DNA of 5,407 nucleotides from Verrucomicrobia subdivision 6 bacterium. Lineage in GTDB: Bacteria > Verrucomicrobiota > Verrucomicrobiia > Methylacidiphilales > Verrucolacustridaceae. Positions 1 to 5,207 of this stretch are shown one piece after another. The stretch spans positions 1 through 5,407 of the forward strand of contig CAMBGW010000076.1 in NCBI GenBank assembly GCA_945866245.1, read 5' to 3'. The notes below the pieces were generated by a model. That model did no database searches. It saw only the letters and a program-made list of their open reading frames with translations, and was not told the origin of the DNA. The position numbers and the translations under genes were made by a program. Position 1 is the stretch's first letter, and each line of letters begins with the position of its first letter.

Positions 1-567
1 TTGAATTGCAGTAATGGGTTCCCAACCGTCATGCAGGTGAACCGTGAGGGCCGGATCGATTAACTCGCCTGATTTCACCTTGTGGACGTATTCGTCGGCC
101 GAGATATTTTTCGAAACCTTGTGGTAGCCGGGGAGGCGACTTCCGCCGACCATGCGCCAAAGTTTTTTTGAGCAGGTCAACTGTTGAGCTGCCTTTGTCA
201 GTGTTCGCCCAAGTCCGTGGTGCTGGTATGCCGGAGCGACAAAAAGGTCGGCTCCATAAAGGGTGTGACCTGTTGGGTCATGGTCGGCAAATGTTCCCTC
301 TGCGGTGAGAACGTCCCAGGGGTCGTCGAGGTGAAAATGAGTCAGCCAGATCATCAGGGTGAAGTGAGCTCCAGCGACCGATCCTGTGGGTTGATGAATG
401 GCAACGAATTGACCCTCAGGGAAAAGGCGGTGATGCTCGGCCAAATCTGCGTCCGTATAGGGGCGCTCTGTCGGGTATACGGTTGCACAGATCGATGAGA
501 TTTGTGGGTAATCGGACTCCGATAATTCCCGGACGATAAAATCTTGGTTCTGAATCGAGGAGTCCAT
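1..567 (-). CDS. GNAT N-acetyltransferase, N-terminal part (YhcX-like; gene runs off the left edge)
   Basis: This open frame starts at ATG 567 and stays open to position 1, giving 189 residues with no stop. Motif A of the GNAT acetyl-CoA fold is clear: an LFVAPAYQ strand followed by Q115-H-H-G118-L-G120, the Q/RxxGxG/A pyrophosphate-binding loop. Other landmarks are FPEGQF (49-54), LYGADL (103-108), GGSRLPGYH (141-149) and SADEYV (156-161) followed by GELIDPAL. From memory, this order of blocks matches the acetyltransferase half of bifunctional GNAT/carbon-nitrogen hydrolase proteins such as Bacillus YhcX. A nitrilase domain may therefore follow beyond the edge; a stand-alone enzyme is equally possible. 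The substrate is unknown and the location is presumably cytoplasmic. An AAGGA box (579-583) lies 11 nt before ATG 567 and 5 nt before an in-frame TTG at 573, so the start could be two codons earlier. Confidence 0.85.
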   Translation of the reverse strand, partial: MDSSIQNQDFIVRELSESDYPQISSICATVYPTERPYTDADLAEHHRLFPEGQFVAIHQPTGSVAGAHFTLMIWLTHFHLDDPWDVLTAEGTFADHDPTGHTLYGADLFVAPAYQHHGLGRTLTKAAQQLTCSKKLWRMVGGSRLPGYHKVSKNISADEYVHKVKSGELIDPALTVHLHDGWEPITAIQ

Positions 568-630
568 TCCCAATCGTATCCTTGGAACAAGAAATAAGAC
601 AACTGCTCGGATCTCGCCATATGCGACTAT
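568..630. promoter_or_regulatory. Divergent intergenic region between the GNAT and ZIP genes
   Basis: These 63 bases separate two divergently read genes, so at least one promoter is expected here or just inside the coding ends. On the minus strand, TTGTCT (602-597) and TACGAT (578-573), 18 nt apart, give a weak sigma70-like pair for the GNAT gene. It overlaps the AAGGA ribosome-binding site, which argues against it. I see no convincing promoter or Shine-Dalgarno sequence for the ZIP gene and no strong inverted repeat. Confidence 0.25.
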
Positions 631-1398
631 TTGCGCTACCTCAAGAAAGTGATCTCCCCACTCCTTTTGGTTTCTCTCTTTGTCGCGGGACTGGTGGGGG
701 GCTTGGTGGCTTTGCCAATGCGTTCACCCAGCGCCAAGGTGTCTTGGCTTTGTTTGGGGGGAACATTTGCCGGCGGGGCGTTTCTGGCCACCGCCCTTTT
801 TGAGTTGGGGCCCGAGGCGGTGGAGAGCCTTGGAGTTTGGGGCGGGTTGGGCGGGATGATCGGAACGATCGGATTTTTGTTCTGGCTGGATCGACAAGGG
901 CATCACGCCCATGCGGAGATGCACGGTTGTCATCCGCACGGCGGGGGTGGGTCACCTGCGAAGCCTTATATTTTAGGGGGAATGCTCGGTTTCCATTCTT
1001 TGCTCGAGGGATTGGCTTTGGGATCGGTCTCCCAAGGAGCGGCTCAGGAGGCGCTGGCGCTAGCGATTCTTTTTCACAAAGCGACCGACACCTTTGCTCT
1101 TGCAGTCACCCTAGGGCGATACGGTTTTTCCGCGGGGAAAATTGTTTTGTCCACACTCATCCTGAGTCTCGCCAGCCCAGGGGGAGCGTGGCTGGCCGCG
1201 GAGGTGAACTTAGGGGGTTGGGAAGTGTTGCACGGGATTTTGTCTGCGGCCACGTGCGGCACGTTTTTGTATTTGGCAGGGTTTGATTTGCTGGTGCCCG
1301 AGCTTCGGGAAAGAGAGGGGCGATTGTGGAAAGGGTTGGCCGCAGGGTTGGGGTTCGCCTTGGTTGGTTACGCCGCTTGGTCGGGGCGGTGCTGCTAG
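631..1398 (+). CDS. ZIP-family divalent metal (zinc/iron) transporter
   Basis: This is an inner-membrane protein of 255 residues with about eight hydrophobic segments, predicted to move Zn2+ or a similar divalent metal. The second segment carries FLATALFELGPEA (51-63), a ZIP-like block. A His-rich loop follows at 91-103 (H91, H92, H94, H98, H101, H103, plus C100), in the usual ZIP place between TM3 and TM4. TM4 has the signature HSLLEGLALG (122-131, H122 and E126). TM5 has HKATD (149-153), with Asp where many bacterial members have Glu. GTFLYLAGFDLLVPE (210-224) resembles the TM7 region of eukaryotic ZIP1-3. The C-terminus is Arg-Cys-Cys. The only usual start codon after the in-frame stop at 595-597 and before TM1 is TTG 631, with no Shine-Dalgarno sequence; GTG 649 is an alternative. 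An ATG at 621 is out of frame. The gene converges on the ABC ATPase gene and overlaps it by 4 nt. Metal specificity and direction cannot be read from the sequence. Confidence 0.88.
   Translation: MRYLKKVISPLLLVSLFVAGLVGGLVALPMRSPSAKVSWLCLGGTFAGGAFLATALFELGPEAVESLGVWGGLGGMIGTIGFLFWLDRQGHHAHAEMHGCHPHGGGGSPAKPYILGGMLGFHSLLEGLALGSVSQGAAQEALALAILFHKATDTFALAVTLGRYGFSAGKIVLSTLILSLASPGGAWLAAEVNLGGWEVLHGILSAATCGTFLYLAGFDLLVPELREREGRLWKGLAAGLGFALVGYAAWSGRCC
1395..1398. other. Shared CTAG palindrome carrying both convergent stop codons
   Basis: The ZIP gene ends with TAG at 1396-1398 on the plus strand. The ABC ATPase gene ends with TAG on the minus strand, which is CTA at 1395-1397 on the plus strand. 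The self-complementary tetranucleotide CTAG thus supplies both stops, and there is no intergenic spacer or T-tract terminator between the genes. Confidence 0.9.
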
Positions 1399-2381
1399 TG
1401 GCTGGGCGAAGCGGCAAAGACGCGGCGAATCACCTCTTCGACCGGCATGGCCTCGATTCGAATATCTTCTAAGCCCGGCAGGTCGATCGCGCGACGACTG
1501 ACGGAGGTGGCCTGAGCCAAAGAAACACGAAGTCGCAAAGTAGCGGCATCTTTTTCAACCACTTCCCCCCAGTCGGGTCCTTGGAGATCAGGAGGGGGGC
1601 CGGAGAAGCGGAGAACGATTTCTTTTCGATCGGAAAAATCCCGCACGATTTGTTCCCAAGAGCCGTCATGGATGACGCGGCCGTGGTCGATGATGATTAC
1701 CCTGCGACACAAACTCTCAATGTCTTGCAGGTAGTGGCTGGTCAAAATGGTGGTGATTTTTTCCTCTGCGACAAGATGGCGGAGGAAATCACGAACTCGG
1801 TGCTGGGAGACCACATCGAGACCGAGGGTGGGTTCATCCAGAAACAGGACTTGGGGTTTGTGAAGCAGGGCAGCGATGAGCTCCATTTTCATCCGCTCCC
1901 CTAGGGAGAGTTCGCGAACGGGCTGGTCGAGCAGAGAGCGCACTTCCAGCAGGGCGGAGAGGTGATCGATCGTGCGGTTGGCTTCAGTGGGATCGACGCG
2001 GTAGATCGCACGATTTAGAGCAAAGCTCTCGCGTGCGGGCAGATCCCAGACGAGCTGATTCTTTTGCCCGAGGAGAAGAGAGATTTTCCGGCGAAAAGAC
2101 TCCTCTCGTTTCCAAGGAAGATGTCCCAGCACGGTGGCGGTCCCGCCGCTGGGTTGCAGGAGGCCGGCGAGCATTTTCAAGGTGGTGGTCTTGCCTGCCC
2201 CGTTGGGGCCGAGGAATCCCACCAGTTCGCCGGGAGCGATTTCCAGATCCACCCCGGCGACGGCTGACACCTCTTGGTAGCGCCGATGAAAAAGGCCCCG
2301 GAGTGCGCCAGCAAAGCCAGGCTCTTTTTGAAAGACGCGGTACACTTTTTTGAGTCCGCGGGTGAGGATGGCTGGAGCCAT
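1395..2381 (-). CDS. ABC-2-type transporter ATP-binding protein (COG4586-like)
   Basis: This is a 328-residue ABC ATPase that should power an export-type transporter from the cytoplasmic face of the membrane. All nucleotide-binding motifs are intact: Walker A GPNGAGKT (58-65), Q-loop Q106, signature LSLGE (158-162) as an LSGGQ variant, Walker B VLFLDEPT (178-185), D-loop GLD (187-189) and switch His H216 in TSHYLQD. The N-terminal block YRVFQKEPGF (14-23) with FHRRY (31-35), then GQKNQLVWDLP (105-115) and RMKMEL (163-168), is typical of COG4586, the ATPase of uncharacterised ABC-2 systems. Residues 250-328 form a C-terminal accessory domain of alternating strands and helices. I chose ATG 2381, two bases after the hemW stop. 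The frame extends to an ATG at 2495, but that stretch lies inside hemW and does not resemble ABC sequence. It is the last gene of the operon. COG4586 proteins normally sit beside two permease genes, and none is in this window. Confidence 0.92.
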   Translation of the reverse strand: MAPAILTRGLKKVYRVFQKEPGFAGALRGLFHRRYQEVSAVAGVDLEIAPGELVGFLGPNGAGKTTTLKMLAGLLQPSGGTATVLGHLPWKREESFRRKISLLLGQKNQLVWDLPARESFALNRAIYRVDPTEANRTIDHLSALLEVRSLLDQPVRELSLGERMKMELIAALLHKPQVLFLDEPTLGLDVVSQHRVRDFLRHLVAEEKITTILTSHYLQDIESLCRRVIIIDHGRVIHDGSWEQIVRDFSDRKEIVLRFSGPPPDLQGPDWGEVVEKDAATLRLRVSLAQATSVSRRAIDLPGLEDIRIEAMPVEEVIRRVFAASPSH

Positions 2382-2383
2382 GG

Positions 2384-3481
2384 CTAGATGAGCATAGCCG
2401 CAACAGCGTCGGCACGAAGACGACCACGGGGAGTGAGAAGAAATTTTCCCTGCCAGCGGCGTCCCCAACCTTTGGCTACCAGTTCCGAAAGGCACGCTTC
2501 TTGGCCTTGCAAAGTTTCCTCGGCAAGGCCCTCGCTGGTGCGCAAACCCAAAAGGATGCGCTCGGCGCGGCGTTCTTGCGGCCCGCAGATTTCCTCCTCT
2601 TCGTGGGTGGGGTGAGGGCCAACCTCGGCAGAACGTGCGTACTGGGTGGTATCCCGCGTGTTGCGCCAGCGGCGTCCGGCAACGGTCGAGACAGCGCCTG
2701 GCCCAAGGCCAAGGTAGTCTTCACCCGACCAGATCGCCTGATGGTGACGGCACTCCTTGCCGGGCTGGGCAAAATTTGAAATTTCGTAGGCGGTAAACTG
2801 GTGGGACTCCAAGATTCTTTGGGTAAGAAGAAAAAGAACCGATTCGATATGAGGGTCGGGGTGCCACTCCCCTTGCTCGATTCTTCGGATGAGTTCCGTG
2901 CCAGCTTCTGGGGTAATGACATAGGCGGAGATATGGTCGGGGCGAAGGGCGCACGCCTCTTCGAGAGTGGCCTGCCATTCGGAGGGGCCTTGGTCGGGCA
3001 GACCATAGATGAGATCGAGATTGAGTTGAGGAATTCCCGCATGGCGTGCATCCGCCACAGCGGAGGCGATGGTGGCGCGGTTGTGTCGGCGACCGAGCCA
3101 CGTGAGGTCGGCGGGGCGAAAGGCCTGAACGCCAAGGCTAAGTCGGGTGACTCCTGCCTCGCGGAGAAGCGAAGCTTTTGTCGCACCGAAACCGTCCGGA
3201 TTCGCCTCCACCGTCCACTCCTCCGCTTGGCCCCACGGGGCGATCTCAAAAAGTTCTTGGAGGAGGGAAGGGGAGAGAGCGGTAGGGGTTCCCCCGCCGA
3301 AAAAAACCCTTTTGGGCGCTAAGGAGAACTCCTCCTTGGCCCACGCCCATTCAGCCTGAAGGCCACGGAGAAATTCGCGCATACGATTGCCGGCGAGGCG
3401 CTCTTTCGGAAAATCACAGTACGGGCAGAGATGAGTGCAGAAGGGGACGTGGACATAGAGATTTTCAACTGGTGACTTCAT
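2384..3481 (-). CDS. hemW: HemW-like radical SAM protein (heme chaperone; often annotated coproporphyrinogen III oxidase-like)
   Basis: This 365-residue protein is close to the usual HemW length. The [4Fe-4S]/SAM motif is C15-x3-C19-x2-C22 followed by D-F, the CxxxCxxCxF form of HemW rather than the CxxxCxxCxC form of the oxidase HemN. Further landmarks are GGGTPT (62-67, SAM binding), EANPD (92-96), RLSLGVQAF (113-121), LDLIYGLP (155-162) and YEISNFA (232-238). The C-terminal HemW domain follows, with YLGLGPGA (256-263) and LTPRGRLRAD (349-358). Known HemW proteins bind heme and are implicated in handing it to respiratory enzymes; true oxidase activity has not been found for this branch. The heme-ligand motif HNxxYW is altered here to HHQAIW (246-251). 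ATG 3481 is 3 nt after the exonuclease stop, and the stop is 2 nt before the ABC ATPase start, so translation is probably coupled. There is no clear Shine-Dalgarno sequence at the start, where the junction is A-rich. Confidence 0.93.
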   Translation of the reverse strand: MKSPVENLYVHVPFCTHLCPYCDFPKERLAGNRMREFLRGLQAEWAWAKEEFSLAPKRVFFGGGTPTALSPSLLQELFEIAPWGQAEEWTVEANPDGFGATKASLLREAGVTRLSLGVQAFRPADLTWLGRRHNRATIASAVADARHAGIPQLNLDLIYGLPDQGPSEWQATLEEACALRPDHISAYVITPEAGTELIRRIEQGEWHPDPHIESVLFLLTQRILESHQFTAYEISNFAQPGKECRHHQAIWSGEDYLGLGPGAVSTVAGRRWRNTRDTTQYARSAEVGPHPTHEEEEICGPQERRAERILLGLRTSEGLAEETLQGQEACLSELVAKGWGRRWQGKFLLTPRGRLRADAVAAMLI

Positions 3482-3484
3482 TTT

Positions 3485-4372
3485 TTATGAGCCGAACAGA
3501 TCAGGTTGCTGGGGGTTCAGGGCGGCGAGGCGCGTCTCCGCCTCGCGGGTAAATCGTTTGAATTCGAGGCGGCGAAAGAGTTCCACTTGGCGTGCGGGGT
3601 CGGGGCGAATGGCGAGGTCCTGAACCGGGCGTGGAAGTGGGATCGAGGTACGCAGCTCCACCATTTTGCGGTTACGACGAATAATTTCGGCAGATTCTTG
3701 CAGGATGGGGCGAAAGCGTTCTGGGGCGATGGTGGGAGCGGCTGCTAAAACCTTTTCCGACGTGCCGTGTTGGAGAATCCACTTGGCGGCGGTTTTTGGG
3801 CCGACGCCGGGCACACCCGGAAAATTATCGGCGGAATCTCCCGTGAGTGCGAGGAGCTCGGGCACCCGATCTGCGGAAACGCCCCATTTGGCCTCCACTT
3901 CACTTGGGCCGAGCAGGGCAAAGCCTTGGGATTGAGGCTGGTAAATTTTGCAACCTTGGGCAACGAGAACCATGAGATCTTTATCGTTGGTGGCCACGAC
4001 ACAGGATTTGGCATCGGCAGCGTGAACATAACTTGCGATCACGTCATCCGCCTCCTCTTGCTGGACGGTGAGGACGGGCCAACCCAAAGCGGCCGCGACT
4101 TCATGCAGCAGAGGGAATTGGCGCTCGAGAGCTTCGGGAGTTTCTTTTCGGTTGGCTTTGTAGGCGGGATGGAGGGCCATGCGTTCGGCAGGGACTCCAC
4201 CGTCAAAAATCACTGCTCCTTGGGCAGGGTGAAGATCCTCGACAATTCGCAAAAGGGCGGAGGCAAAACCGTAGGCTGCGTTGGTGGGCTCCCCTTGAGA
4301 GTTGGTCAGGGAAGCGATGGCGTAAAAGCTGCGATAGGCGTAGTAGTGGCCGTCGACAAAAACCATGCTCAC
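3485..4372 (-). CDS. Stand-alone 5'-3' exonuclease / flap endonuclease (DNA polymerase I N-domain type)
   Basis: This 295-residue protein is the size of the 5'-nuclease domain of DNA polymerase I, with no polymerase domain. Metal-binding acidic residues of the FEN family appear in order: D7 (FVDGHYYAYR), D57 (IFDGG), the YKANR block (71-75), EADD (107-110), TNDKD (128-132) and TGDSADN (177-183). The helix-hairpin-helix DNA-binding segment GVPGVGPKTA (186-195) follows, and LFRRLEFKRF (265-274) matches the end of the Pol I nuclease domain. The expected role is removal of RNA primers or 5' flaps in replication and repair. The C-terminal tail carries QPDLF (289-293), which looks like a sliding-clamp-binding peptide. 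The annotated start is GTG 4372, overlapping the upstream TGA by four bases (GTGA). ATG 4366, two codons later, is an equally good start and would leave a 2-nt gap. The gene sits second in the operon, 3 nt before hemW. Its start region adjoins an A7 run that could allow frameshifting from the preceding gene. Confidence 0.92.
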   Translation of the reverse strand: MSMVFVDGHYYAYRSFYAIASLTNSQGEPTNAAYGFASALLRIVEDLHPAQGAVIFDGGVPAERMALHPAYKANRKETPEALERQFPLLHEVAAALGWPVLTVQQEEADDVIASYVHAADAKSCVVATNDKDLMVLVAQGCKIYQPQSQGFALLGPSEVEAKWGVSADRVPELLALTGDSADNFPGVPGVGPKTAAKWILQHGTSEKVLAAAPTIAPERFRPILQESAEIIRRNRKMVELRTSIPLPRPVQDLAIRPDPARQVELFRRLEFKRFTREAETRLAALNPQQPDLFGS

Positions 4373-5121
4373 TTTTTTTCCACTTTGCTTTCGGAAGATG
4401 GCTTGGAGCTGGGGCTTGCCTTGGGAGCAACTTCAGGGGGTTGAAGGCGCCACTCCATTCGGGGACCTTTGGTTGTCTCGATTCGCAGGCGAAGACGAGC
4501 GGGTTGCCCTTTGAGAGATTTTTCGGCGGAGCGGATGAGAAGATCGGCACGCTCTTGCGCGGTCTCCCACGATTCGGGCCCAGGTTCGGCACGCGCGGTC
4601 AGCTCGAGAACCCATTCGGGATCTAAAGAGGCGAGAGTTGGGGCGAGGGCGCCGAAGGCTTGAAACCCGGCGTTTCCGGAGGGCAGGCTAACCCCAGGGA
4701 GGATACGAATGGCGCCTTCGGTTTTTTCAATTGCCGCCCATGCGGGCAACTTTGCGGCGGACAGTTTTTCCGCAAAAGCGGTGATCGACTTGATGCTTTT
4801 CGCTTTTTCTTCTGGGGACGCTTGGGCCTTGGCCCGATCTTCGGCTGGGCGGGCGGTGGCCTGTTCTAATTTCTTTCGAGTGGCGTCGAGTTCGGATTTT
4901 CTTTGGAGGTAGGCGTTGCGGATCTGGTCGGTCGAGGAGGAGAGGGTTTTGAGACGGTGCATGGCTTGGCGCAGATCTTCACGGGACTCAGCCTGATCGG
5001 TGGCCAACTGCCGTTCGCGCATGATCCAGCCGGCAGCAAGGAGTGCGGCCAGCCCCAGCATGGCGACAGCAACCCAGCGATCCCATGGAGGTCGTGGGGA
5101 GGGTGATGGGGTAGAGTCCAT
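4369..5121 (-). CDS. Membrane-anchored coiled-coil protein of unknown function, possible degenerate OmpA/MotB-like C-terminal domain
   Basis: I do not recognise a named family. The 250-residue product from ATG 5121 begins with a short Pro/Ser-rich cytoplasmic tail (2-12) and one membrane segment (about 15-33). A charged helical stretch (about 35-90) that should form a coiled coil comes next, then an Ala/Lys/Glu linker. The globular region (about 110-227) contains AIRILPGVSLPSGN (137-150), FGALAPTLASL (156-166), WVLELTARAE (170-179), WETAQERADLLI (185-196) and RLRLRIE (209-215). That succession of strand, helix, strand and an ERAD-containing helix resembles the layout of OmpA/MotB peptidoglycan-binding domains, but the canonical D and R ligands of the GHTD-type loop are not evident. 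The tail is Ser/Lys-rich. A location in the inner membrane facing the periplasm is inferred. The frame is open to ATG 5196, but residues added there are Arg-rich and unlike a membrane-protein start. It is the first gene of the operon, overlapping the exonuclease by GTGA. Confidence 0.8.
   Translation of the reverse strand: MDSTPSPSPRPPWDRWVAVAMLGLAALLAAGWIMRERQLATDQAESREDLRQAMHRLKTLSSSTDQIRNAYLQRKSELDATRKKLEQATARPAEDRAKAQASPEEKAKSIKSITAFAEKLSAAKLPAWAAIEKTEGAIRILPGVSLPSGNAGFQAFGALAPTLASLDPEWVLELTARAEPGPESWETAQERADLLIRSAEKSLKGQPARLRLRIETTKGPRMEWRLQPPEVAPKASPSSKPSSESKVEKK
4372..4378 (-). other. Candidate -1 ribosomal frameshift site (A_AAA_AAG)
   Basis: The membrane-protein gene ends GAA AAA AAG TGA on the minus strand. 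The last A of GAA with the next two codons makes the heptamer A AAA AAG in the correct phase, the same heptamer used in E. coli dnaX. A -1 slip would read on through GTG into the exonuclease frame, giving a fused membrane-anchored exonuclease. I see no strong downstream hairpin or upstream Shine-Dalgarno stimulator. The A-run may simply encode Lys-Lys and make an A-rich initiation region. Confidence 0.35.
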
Positions 5122-5207
5122 CGGGAAAGAGTATGGAGGATTTCGAGTCGGCTCAAGCCACCCCTCGTGTCTTGCCCGCAGGGGAATGTGGTTCATGATT
5201 TCAGCTG
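5122..5207. promoter_or_regulatory. Divergent intergenic region between the four-gene operon and the secreted-protein gene
   Basis: These 86 bases lie between divergent starts and should hold promoters for both directions. For the rightward gene, TTGCCC (5172-5177) and CATGAT (5194-5199) are 16 nt apart, each matching 4 of 6 consensus positions. Transcription from this pair would begin almost at ATG 5208, leaving little or no leader. An imperfect inverted repeat, CCA-CCCCT (5158-5165) with AGGGG (5180-5184) and TGG (5189-5191), could be an operator or a chance pairing. For the leftward operon only TTGAGC-like elements are visible, with a poor -10. Confidence 0.25.

Noticed and set aside
184..620. 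Open frames at 184-498 (plus) and 354-620 (minus) in the left region
   Set aside because: Both overlap the GNAT frame, which has clear family motifs. Their translations show no recognisable domain.
582..803. Plus-strand frame from ATG 582 through ATG 621
   Set aside because: It overlaps the ZIP gene out of frame and its product is not membrane-like or family-like. It is interesting only for the possible single-base shift noted for the ZIP start.
1372..1415. Inverted repeat GCCGCTT / AAGCGGC around the convergent stop codons as a terminator
   Set aside because: The 7-bp stem encloses a loop of about 30 nt and neither side is followed by a T-tract, so it does not look like a Rho-independent terminator.
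2382..2495. Upstream extension of the ABC ATPase to ATG 2495
   Set aside because: The extra 38 residues lie inside hemW and do not resemble ABC sequence. ATG 2381, just after the hemW stop, fits the family N-terminus.
3767..4444. Long plus-strand open frame of 225 codons opposite the exonuclease
   Set aside because: It is a shadow frame antisense to a gene with complete catalytic motifs and shows no recognisable domain.
5122..5196. Upstream extension of the envelope protein to ATG 5196
   Set aside because: The added 25 residues are Arg-rich and would leave only 11 bp for a divergent promoter region. ATG 5121 gives a normal short tail before the membrane segment. It cannot be fully excluded.
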